Assembly (NCBI GenBank): GCA_036924285.1
Contig: JAYKYS010000002.1
Location: 6,696,001-6,760,000 of the forward strand
Length of the DNA stretch: 64,000 bases
From: Asterella californica
Taxonomy: Eukaryota > Streptophyta > Marchantiopsida > Marchantiales > Aytoniaceae
Direction of reading: 5' to 3'
Shown here: piece by piece, positions 33,700 through 44,225 of the stretch
How positions within the stretch are numbered: the stretch's first letter is position 1
Layout: each line of letters starts with the position of its first letter
Program-made: the position numbers and the translations under genes
Notes under the pieces: model-generated
Seen by the model: only the letters and a program-made list of their open reading frames with translations
The model's database searches: none
What the model was told of the DNA's origin: nothing

Positions 33700-36600
33700 T
33701 TTCATGCAGTACCCAATCATTCCAACAAAAGTATGAAGGTCTATGTGTTGAGATTTTTCACACAGGCTTCACTTCCTAGCGGTCTATTACTTCCTTTCCA
33801 ACCTAGCACGATTATCAACTTGTTCTTGACGTCTATAAGGCTGCTGGCTTGTAAGCATAAAACTCCTTGTACATGGATATTGTAATGTCTCAAGATTTCT
33901 CTTTTAGCCCATTTCTGCATAAAAGATTTCGTTCTCCAAGAAGATTTACGCTAGTATCGCTGCTCTAAGTTCTAAGATCTGTCCAAACTCACAAACACGC
34001 TGGATTTGTCTAGAAATCCCGTAATCTCACAAAACCACACGGCTTCGAAACCCTTCAAAAGATGCTCTAGACCCAAACATACAACTACTACTTAAAATAC
34101 CACACAAATATCCACTGAGAAGTCTGGGAAGACGATTACTGCTTTCAAGTCACGGCTTCTCGTCTTCTCACGACGGTCTTCAATTCTCGGCTTCTGACAG
34201 TTCAACTCGGCTTCTGACACCTCCAGAACACTGACCCTGCTTCGTAGATGTCAAATTACTGCTCCTTATCACACATTGCTCTTACAATTTCCAACGGGGT
34301 TAGATTAATCACAAGGTGTATGCCCCCTGTAGCCTTCTCAGGCTTCTGCTTATGGAAACGGTCTTCTGGCAGCACTACAACAACAACATTCTCATTCGCT
34401 AATACTCAAACGAAGCTTTGGAAACCCAATAGAAGAAGGTAGGAAGATGGGAAGATGAGAGAAGATGGGGAAGAAGGAAAAATCCAAACAAGACGAAATA
34501 AGAGAAAGTGAGAAATTAAGATTCCGACAGGCTTCTAGTCCAGATCTTGAATAGAAGCCTGTCGGATCCCTGTCTGCTTGCCATCCCTGCTTGTAGTAAT
34601 TTGGGGAATCTACTTACAGTTACACTATCTTCCAGTCGAGGATGTCGTCTTCTACTGTGGAAAGAAGACTTCCTTCTTTTTTTGTCTTTGCCGATTACTG
34701 TAACTCAAGGGACCACTCTCTCATGGGATAGTCCGTACGTGGATCCGGAGTGCTCCATTGGATGAGACAAGCTTGGACTCTACACAGCTTCTAACAATCA
34801 CTGCCACTCAACAAGAAGGCTTCTCATGCACAATTGGGTAGGAATTCGATGAAACCCACTTCCCAGAAGATATAGACAAAGCTTCTGCAATCAAATCTGG
34901 AATCCAATCTCTGAAGAATTAGAATTTGTGGCTTTTGGAAGCTCACTCCATCCACTTCTTGTCACTACTCTTCAAAACACCAGCTTAGAAGCAGGATTGC
35001 ACTATGATGCCGTTCCCTGTCTATTACTGTCTATATCCTTCGATCCTCTACTAGAAACGGAAGTGCGGATCTACTCTAAAACTTTGCGCCTGTAGTGTCT
35101 GTGAGTATGAGCCCATCTATGTGTAGAAATGTGTACGAAATTTTACCTTGGCATCTAGTTTATACAATTGTCTTGAGTCCCAAGAGAGAGATCTCTTCCA
35201 ATTACAACTCACATCTAGGAAAAATGGGGTGCTGTCAGAAGACCACCACCTCCCAGGCTTCGGTTCCCTTCTCAGTTTGGAAACTGCTTTCCTACTCTTA
35301 CTGTTGCTTATCCTGCCACATGAACAGTCACCTAAAAATAAAGTGAGAGTTATCTCTCTTAAAATAATAGACTCCGATTCTTATCAAAAATAACCCAGGT
35401 AATTAACTACTAACTATTTCTACTACTTACTCCTGGTCGTCAGGTGTAGTCCTCATAGGATCCTCACCTACATGATCCCCTAATTCGGCTTCTGGCACCA
35501 TGGGTGGCCTTGCTGGTACCTCGGATGCAACTGAGGTGACATCCTCCTCAGTAATCATCATGTGTGCTTCTGTCACGGCTTCGGAAGCTAGAAGACGTCC
35601 ATGAGAAGCTGAATCCACCTGCGCTTCTTGACTCTTCGGTGGCACCTACTCGACACTGGGAGCTCGGGTGACCTCACAGGAGTCAGAGGTAGTCACCTCC
35701 TCCACTAAACATCTGGGAAGACACCTTTGCTTCATGTCTTCAGAAGACATCTTGTCTTCTAGGGCTCCTGCGCTTTTCTTCTCGGCTTTCAACGCTGTCA
35801 TTACCAAGTGGACAGCGAGGTGAAACTCCTCCTTGTCGAGATCCTTCCCGATCGCTGGTCCTGGTGCACTAGAAGACGTAGTTGCAAGCTGGAGAATCGA
35901 GAGAAGATCATAGAGAGTCTTCAAGTCTTCGATCTGCTGATCCAGGTAGTGAAACGTACTCTCCTTGCAGTCCACTAACATCTCTCTGGAAGCGTCATTC
36001 CTTTCACGAGCTAGGGTCAGAAGCTTCCTTCTCGCAGTGAAGTTGAACTTCTTCCGAAGCGCTTCCCCATCTGTGCCATGATCTCCTTAGCACGGGCTTC
36101 TGCTTCTGTCCGCTTCTTCTTCTCTTCTGCATCTTGGGTTTCCACGGCTTTCCGCAGTGCACTCCAAGTCATCTCCTCTTCTGCAAGATCAGTCAACTTA
36201 TCCCTGATCCACAGAATTTCTTGCTCGCGCTGCTGAAGTAGCATCTGCAACTCCTAGGTGCTCTTCCGCAACTGTGTCAACTCCTTGGTAGAAGCAAAGC
36301 TTCCGCCTTATACTTTGTGGTCATCTTCTCTGTGGTGCGGAGGTTGGCTTCTAGAGCTTCTGGACCTCCTCCTGCTGCATCAAGGTTCGAAGACCGAATC
36401 CAGGATGCGGTGGCTTCTCCTGCGCGCTTCTCCACCAACTCCATGGCTGGCTGGATCTCCAAACTAAAGTAGGCGTTGAACTCTTCCAGCCGTCTTCTCG
36501 CAGAAGACATGTTCATGCCCATAATTCGATCTGAGGCATCTTCTCTGTCTTCCAGAGACATGGATACCTCTTCCACCACCATGGTCTTCTCCTTCTTTGC

Positions 36601-37082
36601 TCAAGAAGACGTTACTCTCAATGTCTTCCGGGGTGGAAGCTCTCTCCCCACCGTAAAAGCAGTCCTCTTCACTGTACTTCCTCTGATCGCAATCGAAACA
36701 TCAACCCATGTCTTGGCTTCTGGAGTCTTTAAAAGACTCTTTGTAGTCGTAGAAGCTGTCTTCCTCGCGTTATCTTGTAAATCGACTCGGATCCAGAGTG
36801 GATGGTCGGGAAGGATGTACTCTTCCGAGGCACATTCTCAGATCTCATCTTCCTTAGTGGCGACGCGTCTTCTGTGTCGCTAGAGTCATCTTCCCGCACC
36901 ATAATCGACTTCTGCTGAGTGCTTGGTCCTATTTGAGGCACTAGAGTGGGAGAGGAAGAAATAGCAGCTGTCCGATCTTCTTCTTCTGAGGTCTCTTCCT
37001 TCATCTCTCGCTGTCTCGTTGACCCATACTTGACCAACTGGTCTTCCTTCAAGTCCCCCTTGGACACAGACATAACAGAAGA
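33700..37082 (-). mobile_element. Left part of a GAAGAC/GTCTTC-rich element of unknown type
   Basis: The segment lies between the broken LINE and the gypsy insertion, and is clearly the same kind of DNA as 47496-50600. Words such as GTCTTC, GAAGAC, GCTTCT and AGAAGC are strongly over-represented on both strands. From 33.7 to 35.4 kb I see no coding frame. From 35427 to 37082 a decayed minus-strand gene is visible. The LINE/element boundary could be off by 200 bp. Confidence 0.45.
35427..37082 (-). pseudogene. Unknown minus-strand protein gene, distal part, gag-like in style
   Basis: Read on the minus strand, consecutive open stretches (36729-37082, 36277-36582, 36017-36250, 35646-35981, 35427-35645) follow one another with small frame changes and look like one broken protein of about 500 residues. 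It is acidic and Ser-rich first (EEEDRTAAISSS, DDSSDTEDASP), then a charged coiled-coil-like helix (ALRKAVETQDAEEKKKRTEAE). A region with LDKEEFHLAVHLVMTALKAEKKS follows, and the tail is rich in E, P and A. No catalytic motif or zinc knuckle is visible. I do not recognise the family; a retroelement gag-like protein is a guess from style and context. The first part lies across the gypsy insertion at 47496-48065. Confidence 0.4.
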
Positions 37083-37086
37083 ACGG
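37083..37086. repeat. Target-site duplication ACGG, left
   Basis: ACGG precedes the left LTR and recurs at 47492-47495 directly after the right LTR. Confidence 0.7.
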
Positions 37087-38555
37087 TGTCCTGTTGTGGG
37101 ACCAGTTAGTATGTAAATTACCCGTATAAGTGCGTTTTGCACACAATTTAGAAGTTGTGGTGTAATGGGATCTAAAACTTTGCTCTTGGGCTTAGAATGC
37201 TCTATTGTCTGCTGGGGGTCTCCATGGGGCAGAAAAGGACAAGGTTGAGTCCTTTAGCTTCTCATTGGTCCTCCAAAACGTGAAGATAACTTGTCTTCTA
37301 CCTAAGTGTGCGCTCTTGGAGGATCGGGGCACTTTGACGAGGGATTTTGGAGATCAGAGGGCATGGACGGAGAGCTCTCGACGGGAAGAGCAATCTGACC
37401 ACAAATGTCACTCGATTTGGAGGTCCAGGGCATACGTTATGGCATTTTGAAGTTCATAGAGTGACGGGAGTACATAGCTTTCTCTTCCGATTGTAAGATT
37501 AAGGGGTTTGAGTGATTTAGCCGTCAGATTGAGACCAGATTTCATGAGCTTGTAGTCTGTCAGTTGCTGAAGCTCTGACCACAAATTTCACCACCGGATA
37601 TTCTGCGGATTGAGCGCAATGGCGATTTGAAGGCGACGGGGTGCAGAAAACTCTCAATCTGGAGCAGCAACTTTGCAGATTTATGGAGGATGATCCGAAC
37701 GGTCAAATCGGCTCAAATTTCCTGAGTGAGTTTACCTTCTGAATTGATAGCACAGGAAGTTTGAGTGGAAGTGGACGGTTCATTTAGGCGAAGAAGCTTC
37801 TGTCCTGAATCTGAGATTGGAAGTGCGTGTTAGTTTCTGTGGATTTGTGTTAATTGTGGGAGAAGATCTAGCCGTCAGATCTTCCTGAAATTTGACCTGT
37901 AAGTAAGGATTCTAGTATCCTACTTATGTGGCAAGTTTGAGAGGAGACTGAGATGTAGATCTGTACCTCTGATGTGTGAAAGTTCGCTGGTTTTCTGTCG
38001 AATTGTATCGACAACGGTATCTAGTCCAGGTCCCGAGTCTTGTTAGCGGCAGCTGGCAGAAAAGTATCTAGTGTGACGTTTATATTGCTTGGGGGTGTAT
38101 TCTAGGCGTAGATAAGACTTTTGCGACCTACGTTGTAACCACGTCATGTGGTTGTCAGGTTCGCACTCAACGTGGCAAAGTGCGATCCTTGACCTGTAAA
38201 GTCGACTAGCTGTCTAGCATAGTCTCTTGTTTTGAGACACGTTACAGTGCATGCATTAGAACCTATCACCCAGAAGACCCACACGTGGATGTGTATGACG
38301 GCACCAAACATGCGATGTGCATGTGTGCCACCTCATCGGTCCGTGAGGCTTGGGTTGCTCGGTTAGGGAGCTTGCACCTGTCCTTGTTTTTGTGTTCGAA
38401 ACTTTTAAGCAAAGGAGAGTGACCTGTGTGGAGGCATTCGACCTGGAGGAATTCAAAAGATTGTTCGTGGAGAGATCGTGGGAGATCCTATGAGATTGTA
38501 TCAGAGTTTTATGGATGGAGATACCTTTGTAGTTGGAGTGCACATGTTGTGAGAG

Positions 38556-38771
38556 ATGGACGAAGGACTCTACTTACCGCCCAGATTCCCTTTCCGAAAC
38601 CCTTTCTCGATTAAACTGATGTATATGGAACGAGTTCACTTTCAACAGTTTCTGATAGGATCCTTCGGGCATAACTTTACCACGCAAGTCATGCTCTCGT
38701 CTGTCCCTGTGATCTTACATGTTGTCACTTACGGCCAAGAATGGGATCTCACCGTCTTTATCCTCATCTAA
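38556..38771 (+). CDS. LTR-encoded small protein A (5' LTR copy)
   Basis: A 71-codon ORF opens with MDEGL at an ATG with purine at -3 and G at +4, just after an in-frame stop. It contains NPFSIKL, a central HFQQFLIGSFG, and ends PVILHVVTYG then WDLTVFIL. The diverged solo LTR at 54042-54257 (minus) encodes a protein of the same length with about half of the residues identical by my count. That argues for past selection on the protein. No signal peptide or membrane helix is evident. In this copy two positions shared by the other two (SP and LP in the PVIL region) have changed. I do not recognise the family. Confidence 0.6.
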   Translation: MDEGLYLPPRFPFRNPFSIKLMYMERVHFQQFLIGSFGHNFTTQVMLSSVPVILHVVTYGQEWDLTVFILI

Positions 38772-38777
38772 CAAAGG

Positions 38778-38981
38778 ATGGATCTAAATCAGCTCCCTCC
38801 TGTAAACTTTAACACCCAGTGCGAGATAAGACACATCTGTCGACCCAAAGCCATGTATGAAGCCCTAGTAGTGAGAAACTTCGGAGAGGAATACTACCGA
38901 GAGATCATGTCATCACATATCCCGTTTGTCGTGCCCATGATCATCCAACGTTTTCGTGTAGTTATCTTGACCCTTTACTGA
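38778..38981 (+). CDS. LTR-encoded small protein B (5' LTR copy)
   Basis: This 67-codon ORF starts 6 nt after the stop of A, in the same frame, at an ATG in a good context. It reads MDLNQLPP, then VVRNFGEEYYREIMSSHIPF and a hydrophobic VVPMIIQRF. It resembles A in its second half: both have FGxx(F/Y), then M.S..P(V/F) and a run of V/I/L. A and B therefore look like products of a tandem duplication. The solo LTR copy (53835-54032, minus) keeps the RNFGEEY and PFVV motifs. Function unknown. Confidence 0.55.
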   Translation: MDLNQLPPVNFNTQCEIRHICRPKAMYEALVVRNFGEEYYREIMSSHIPFVVPMIIQRFRVVILTLY

Positions 38982-39118
38982 GAGAAAGGAAGTGCTTAGT
39001 TATCGAGGAAGTTAGAGAGAAATCTACAGGAAACTTGTTGCTCTGCTGTGCATTGATCGCTAGCCACAGCCAGAAGGTACGCCCTTGCTCAAAGGAAAGG
39101 CTCTCGCTACGACATATT

Positions 39119-39136
39119 TGGTGCTTCCACTGAGAG
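39119..39136 (+). other. Putative primer-binding site of the LTR3 element
   Basis: TGGTGCTTCCACTGAG begins four bases after the LTR end and starts with the TGG expected opposite a tRNA CCA end. I could not match it to a specific tRNA by eye. Confidence 0.5.
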
Positions 39137-39155
39137 CACGCTTTGAGGTGGTTGA

Positions 39156-40190
39156 GTGAGTTGTTGCCGAGGAGCGTCAAGTATGAATCTTCCCGAAGCA
39201 ATGGGGACGAGTGGAGGAGGAGCGGACGATCTGCTTCGAACATTGACCATGTTGTTGAGACAACAACAAGGAGGCGATGTTGGAGAGCAGAAGTCTACAA
39301 GAGCTCTACAAGCGGTGGTGAAGAAGTTGGGGAGGTTCGATGAAAGGAACATCACGAAGTATGTTCGGGAGTATATTTGTGAGATGGAGGTAAATCGTGT
39401 GCCTGAGACAGAGATGATTTCTAGTTTCGAGTTGGCTGTGATACTTGAGATCCGTAGTCAAGTGACAAAGTTGAAGGATGCACGTACGAGTTCTTGGGAG
39501 GAGTATGAGCAGAGGTTGAAGAGTGAATTTTTTGATGATGATGCGGATAGAGTAACCAAGAGAACATTCTTGGAGTGGATAGAGCAGCGTCCGGGGAATG
39601 AGATGACGCCAAATGAGTTGCTGCGTGAGTTTGAGAAACGGTTCTGTCAATTGTCTCCATCCGAGAGGACAACGTTTGACTTAAGGAAGACAGAATTTTT
39701 TCTAGAAGCTGCTGATGAAAATCTAGAGGACAAGCTTTTCTTGATGTTAGCAGACAAGGGAGAAGAAGGAGGAGTGAGCACGGACTGGAGAAAGGTAGAG
39801 GAAGCTGTTACTATTCTCACGAAGCAGAAACGTGGAAGAGGTAGAGCTGCAACCTTGAGGTCTGATGTCTCTTTAGCTCCATTGCCCAAGCCTGCCAATA
39901 GCAAGATTGAAGATTCTGCAATCGATGAGTTGGTTAAAGGTCTGAGAGAGTTAAGGATAGAGATGGCAGAGCTAAAACATAGTCGAAGTCCTGGTGATAC
40001 CAATGCATCTTCAACTAGCAGAAATTTTGTTAGAAGATGTATATGGTGTGACTGTACTGAACACCAACGTCGGGATTGTGAGGAGTTTTCCGAGGCTCTC
40101 AGAACCGGAGTCGTGAATTTTAGAGATGGAAAGATTCATCTCGTCCAAACTGGTGCGCCGTTGAATACCAACTTTGGTAAGGGAGAATGA
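39156..40190 (+). CDS. gypsy gag with CCHC zinc knuckle
   Basis: This is the capsid/nucleocapsid precursor of the complete gypsy element. The likely start is the ATG at 39183 or 39201 rather than the first one, because MGTSGGG resembles the start of the gag stub at 22080. The capsid-like helical region covers about residues 90-220, with SWEEYEQRLKSEF, LLREFEKRFCQLS and LEDKLFLML. Near residue 294 the knuckle CIWCDCTEHQRRDC fits CX2CX4HX4C, for binding element RNA. The stop overlaps the next ATG as ATGA. The frame is intact. Expression would come from the 5' LTR, with only ~70 nt of leader after it. Confidence 0.9.
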   Translation: MSCCRGASSMNLPEAMGTSGGGADDLLRTLTMLLRQQQGGDVGEQKSTRALQAVVKKLGRFDERNITKYVREYICEMEVNRVPETEMISSFELAVILEIRSQVTKLKDARTSSWEEYEQRLKSEFFDDDADRVTKRTFLEWIEQRPGNEMTPNELLREFEKRFCQLSPSERTTFDLRKTEFFLEAADENLEDKLFLMLADKGEEGGVSTDWRKVEEAVTILTKQKRGRGRAATLRSDVSLAPLPKPANSKIEDSAIDELVKGLRELRIEMAELKHSRSPGDTNASSTSRNFVRRCIWCDCTEHQRRDCEEFSEALRTGVVNFRDGKIHLVQTGAPLNTNFGKGE

Positions 40191-41500
40191 AGAGCTTGGT
40201 GAGAGGTCAGGTTGGTATAGCTACGGCAATACGTACAATAGAGCCTGAAACATTTACGATTGAAGTAGATGTACCGGTTGTAGCAGCTGTTAAGAACGAT
40301 GTAGTTGAAGTTCCACGAGAAGTAATGTTGCGAGGTGCGGAGGCAATTCGCCGCATTACTGGATGGGATGATCCTGTAGAGGCAGGGTGTGTCAAGGCTT
40401 ACTTGGTACAAGAGAAGCATGTAAGCTGGCAAGATGCGATTGTGGAAGAGAAAAGGAGACGTGATGATGATGTTGCTGATCCGGAGGAGGCTACAAGGAG
40501 AGCCAGAGCCACGAAGAGGAGAGGGCAACAAAAGACATCACCTTCTGATATCCCTTCAACGTCTCAAGGGGCATCTACATCTGAACCTATGGTTGATGTT
40601 CCTATTTATGACACGGAGATGAGAGAGAAAGGCAAAGGAGCTTCTTCAAAGGGCAAAGGTAAAGCACCGACCTACAGACTACAATCTGATATCGAGACCA
40701 GCACCAACTTGAAGGAGATTCTTGAAGAGAGAATTTTGGATGCAAAGATAGAATTTTCCTTGCGAGAGGCCTTAGGAATAGCAAAACGTGACTTTCATGA
40801 GTTGATCATAGATGTGATCAAGAGAAAGAGGCAGATGACTACAGATACAGTGATGGTGAAAGCATTGGATACTGACATCACTGGGGAAGAAGACGAAGAG
40901 TTAGGTCGCGTATTTGTCCAAAAGCATGTACTACAGGCGTCGAATGGAAGAGAGGCAAGGGTTTCAGACTGTGATGCAGAACATGGCGACGAGAAGCAGC
41001 ATGAGAGTCACTATTCTCGAGCATATTGGGCTCGTGCAACTACAGAAACAAGGGTCCGACTAGGTAACTTGTCAGAGGCTATAGTGGCGTTGGTGGATCA
41101 CAGTTTGGAGATTAATATCATGTCCAAAAACGTTTACGAGAAGGGGAAGTGGCCAATCGACACAAGACATGGATGGGTTCTTCGTGCTGCTAACAACCAA
41201 AGAGGTGAACTTTTTGGTGCTTGTCCAGCTGTCAAGACTCGGATAGGAGATGTAGAGATAGAACAAAACTTTTTTGTTCAGAGTATAGCTGCGTATCCTG
41301 TGATCCTAGGTCAACCGTACATTACTGCGTCTAGGATGGAGATGAAAGTAATGGACGATGGGTCTCATTATGCTCGTATCAGAAGTCAAGATGGTACGAA
41401 GGCGGTACAGTTTCTTACTGTACGTACGGGTCATGAAAGGAACAGAGAGAAGCTGAGGGACAGTCCCTTAAGGACTGACAAACAGTTTTCGGATTTTTAG
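40187..41500 (+). CDS. gypsy protease ORF with N-terminal linker
   Basis: This is a 437-codon ORF between gag and pol. The first ~280 residues hold a Lys/Ser-rich linker (GKGASSKGKGKAP) and a helical stretch EILEERILDAKIEFSLREAL, which recalls the region before the protease in fungal gypsy elements. The retropepsin covers about residues 285-430. Its active-site stretch is ALVDHSLEIN, so the conserved Gly after Asp-His is replaced by Ser here, unlike DHGS in the copy at 2-457. That change may inactivate this protease. The ORF begins in the ATGA overlap with gag, and it is followed by pol in the -1 frame. Confidence 0.8.
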   Translation: MKSLVRGQVGIATAIRTIEPETFTIEVDVPVVAAVKNDVVEVPREVMLRGAEAIRRITGWDDPVEAGCVKAYLVQEKHVSWQDAIVEEKRRRDDDVADPEEATRRARATKRRGQQKTSPSDIPSTSQGASTSEPMVDVPIYDTEMREKGKGASSKGKGKAPTYRLQSDIETSTNLKEILEERILDAKIEFSLREALGIAKRDFHELIIDVIKRKRQMTTDTVMVKALDTDITGEEDEELGRVFVQKHVLQASNGREARVSDCDAEHGDEKQHESHYSRAYWARATTETRVRLGNLSEAIVALVDHSLEINIMSKNVYEKGKWPIDTRHGWVLRAANNQRGELFGACPAVKTRIGDVEIEQNFFVQSIAAYPVILGQPYITASRMEMKVMDDGSHYARIRSQDGTKAVQFLTVRTGHERNREKLRDSPLRTDKQFSDF

Positions 41501-41502
41501 TT

Positions 41503-44225
41503 AGCACTCCTGTAGAGCGAGAATATGGGAGTGTTGATAGGAGAAAGAGTCTTCCGCTAGTGCCAGAAGATGAAGAAGAGATGTTTAAATGTGGATTTGC
41601 TCAGTTTTCTGAAACATGTGTAAATAGATTTCGAGTGATAGAAGAGATGGATAGTGTACAAAGACGAAGTGTGAAGAAGCAGGAAGATCTCTTCAAAACT
41701 CAAGGAGTTTTGGTAGATCAGGAGTTCATTAACGGGGTGTATGAAGAAGAGGGCTTTGAAGATACTCTTGAGGAGGTTTTGTCGTTTATAAGCACCGATT
41801 CTTTGGTTAAGGGATTAGTCGCAATCCGTTCACGTGAGTTACATGAGGAGATTACAAGATTCGTCGAGGATGGCTACAAGGTTCAGCTTCAGATGAAAGG
41901 AGATCATGAGTTGGAGTTAGAAAGGAGTAGAGCCATAAAACATCAAGAAGCGCAGGTTCATACAAAATACAAGACTGTGGCGCGAAAAGTGAAGCCGGTG
42001 GCTACTCAACTACCTGAAGACTCTAACAAGCAAGTGGAACGAGCATCGACTGAACCAGTTCTGCAGGATTCACAGAGAGTAGGGCACAAGTTCACAGAAG
42101 AGACACTCAAACGATTGCAGATTGGAGGGGGTGAGTTTCTCACTGAGGAAGAGAGAAAGCGTTTTCATGAGATGTTGAGAAGGCATGGAAAGGCTTTTGC
42201 TTTCAGTGCAGAAGAGATTGGATGTGCAGATACGAGTGTCGTAGCACCCATGGTGATCTTCACAGTACCACATGTGCCTTGGGACTTGAAGCCTATACCA
42301 GTGCCACGAGCTATGTTGCCAAAGCTTGTGGAATTGTTGAAAGAGAAGATACGCATGGGTATTTTAGAGCCATCTATGGGACCTTACTCGAGTCGGTGGT
42401 TTACTGTACCTAAGAAGTCAGGGGCTCTTAGGTTCATCCAAGACATGCAACATGCTAACAATGTGACTATTCGAAACATGGGAGCAGGACCCATAGTAGA
42501 TGAAGTTGCAGAAGCTTTTGCTGGTCGTGCTATCTACTCGATTGGAGATTTATACTCTGGGTATGATCAGTTCCAATTGGCAATGGAGAGCAGAGATCTC
42601 ACCACCATGCGTACTCCGCTTGGGCTTGTAAAGATGTGTACATTACCGCAAGGAGCGACAAACTCTGTTGCGCATGTGCAAAATGCAATGAATAGGATTT
42701 TGAGAGAATTCATTCCGGAGAAGACCATACCTTTCATAGATGATATTCCTATGAAAGGGTGTGCGGTCGAAGACAAAGATGAGAAGCTGACTGAGGATGG
42801 ATGTCGAAGGTTTGTGGTTGATCATATTCACGATGTGGAGATGATCTTAACAAGGCTTGAGGAGGTAAATCTCACTCTTTCAGCAGAGAAGTCGAGCTTT
42901 GGAGTACCAGAGATTGTTGTTGTTAGTCATCTTTGTGGAGCTTTTGGTCGACGTCCAAATCCATCAAAGGTTGATGCCATTGGGAGGATGAAAGATTGTG
43001 TCAACACCACAGAGGTTAGGAGATTCTTGGGAGCTTGTTTGTTCTATCGAGTGTGGATTCCTCATTTTGGTCACATGTCTGAACCGTTGTATGAGTTGCT
43101 GAGGAAGCGAAGGAGGTTCACTTGGGATGAGGAGCAGAGGGTCGCTATGGTGCGACTAAAAGAAGCGTTGAAATCACCACCAGTTCTACGACAGTTGAGC
43201 TATGATTGTGGTAGACCCATAGTCGTTATTGTTGATACTAGTCCTATCGCTATAGGTTGGGCAATAGGGCAGGATGATGGTGAGGAAAAGAGGTTTGCAA
43301 CAAGATTTGGTGCTCGCATACTTACGGATCGACAAAGGAGATACCCTCAAGTCAAACGAGAGCTATGGGGCGTTGTAACTGCAATGAAAGCTGAGAAGGA
43401 GTATCTCATTGGAGCACATGTACTACTTGAAACTGATTGCTTACCTCTGTTAGGAATGATAGCAAACTGCACAACGTCTGATATTGCTATGTTACGTTGG
43501 ATAGCTTACATTAGGTCGTTGAATCCAGAGTTGAGGCACATAGCAGGGAAGATGAACTCGATGGCAGACATGTTGTCTAGAGCTAGGTACTCTCAAGAAG
43601 AAGATATGGAGGCGGAAGATATGGATGAAGATGATGCAGAGGAGGGGCAAGTTCTACAACTATCAAGCGAGGACCGGAGTCGCTTGGATGGTGTTCTTCC
43701 TTTCAGAGAAGAACTCTACTGTGAGAGGCTCAAAGAAATCGGACGCTATCTAAGCACTCTTCAGAAGTATGAAGAATGGACGGAGAAAGTCTTCAAGGAG
43801 ATACGACATCAGGCCTATGGCTATCTATTACGAGATGGATATCTGTGGAAGAGACCAAAGAGGAGAGATGGAGTACCCTTGAGAGTAGTGGATGATGCAG
43901 AGACCAAGAAACAAGTACTCGAACAATTTCATGATACCTTATGGGCAGGTCATCGAGGTACATGGGCGACCTTTACCAAGATCAAGGAGAGGTATTGGTG
44001 GAAATGATTGTATCGAGATGTAGAGAAGTTTGTTGGGTCATGCATTGAATGTCAATTTCAATCCAAAGATTCGGTATAGGGATGGATTGAGACCCACATA
44101 TCCCTTGTCCATTCATTTCCAATGGGTTTTGGATTTGGTTGCCATGCCACCAGGAATTTGGGGCATGCGTCATTTAGTTTTGGCTCGGGAAGAGCTATCT
44201 AACTTTGTAGAAGGGAGGGCTCTAC
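41503..44225 (+). pseudogene. gypsy pol, truncated in the integrase
   Basis: Reverse transcriptase, RNase H and the integrase zinc module run open to 44007. RT shows LRFIQDM near 42433 and FIDDIPMKGC near 42733, again FxDD. RNase H shows VDTSPIAIGWAIG near 43231, ETDC and HIAGKMNSMADMLSR. A TGA at 44005-44007 follows RYWWK, in the middle of the zinc module, and a one-base frameshift sits near 44065. The reading then recovers as IRYRDGLRPTYPL and stops being pol after FVEGRAL at about 44225. The integrase catalytic core after its first Asp is missing, so the element cannot integrate by itself. The frame is -1 to the protease ORF and lacks a good early ATG. Confidence 0.9.

Larger units (their letters stand above)
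37087..39114 (+). mobile_element. 5' LTR of complete gypsy element (LTR3)
   Basis: This 2028-bp LTR starts TGTCCTGTTGTGGGACC and ends CTACGACA. Its partner at 45455-47491 aligns along its whole length with scattered substitutions and small indels. A primer-site-like TGGTGCTTCCACTGAG follows at 39119. Unlike an ordinary LTR it contains two conserved small ORFs near its 3' end. Confidence 0.92.

Noticed and set aside
41491..41500. Classical slippery heptamer at the protease/pol junction
   Set aside because: GGATTTTTAG is close but does not satisfy X-XXY-YYZ; frameshifting is inferred from the frame layout only.
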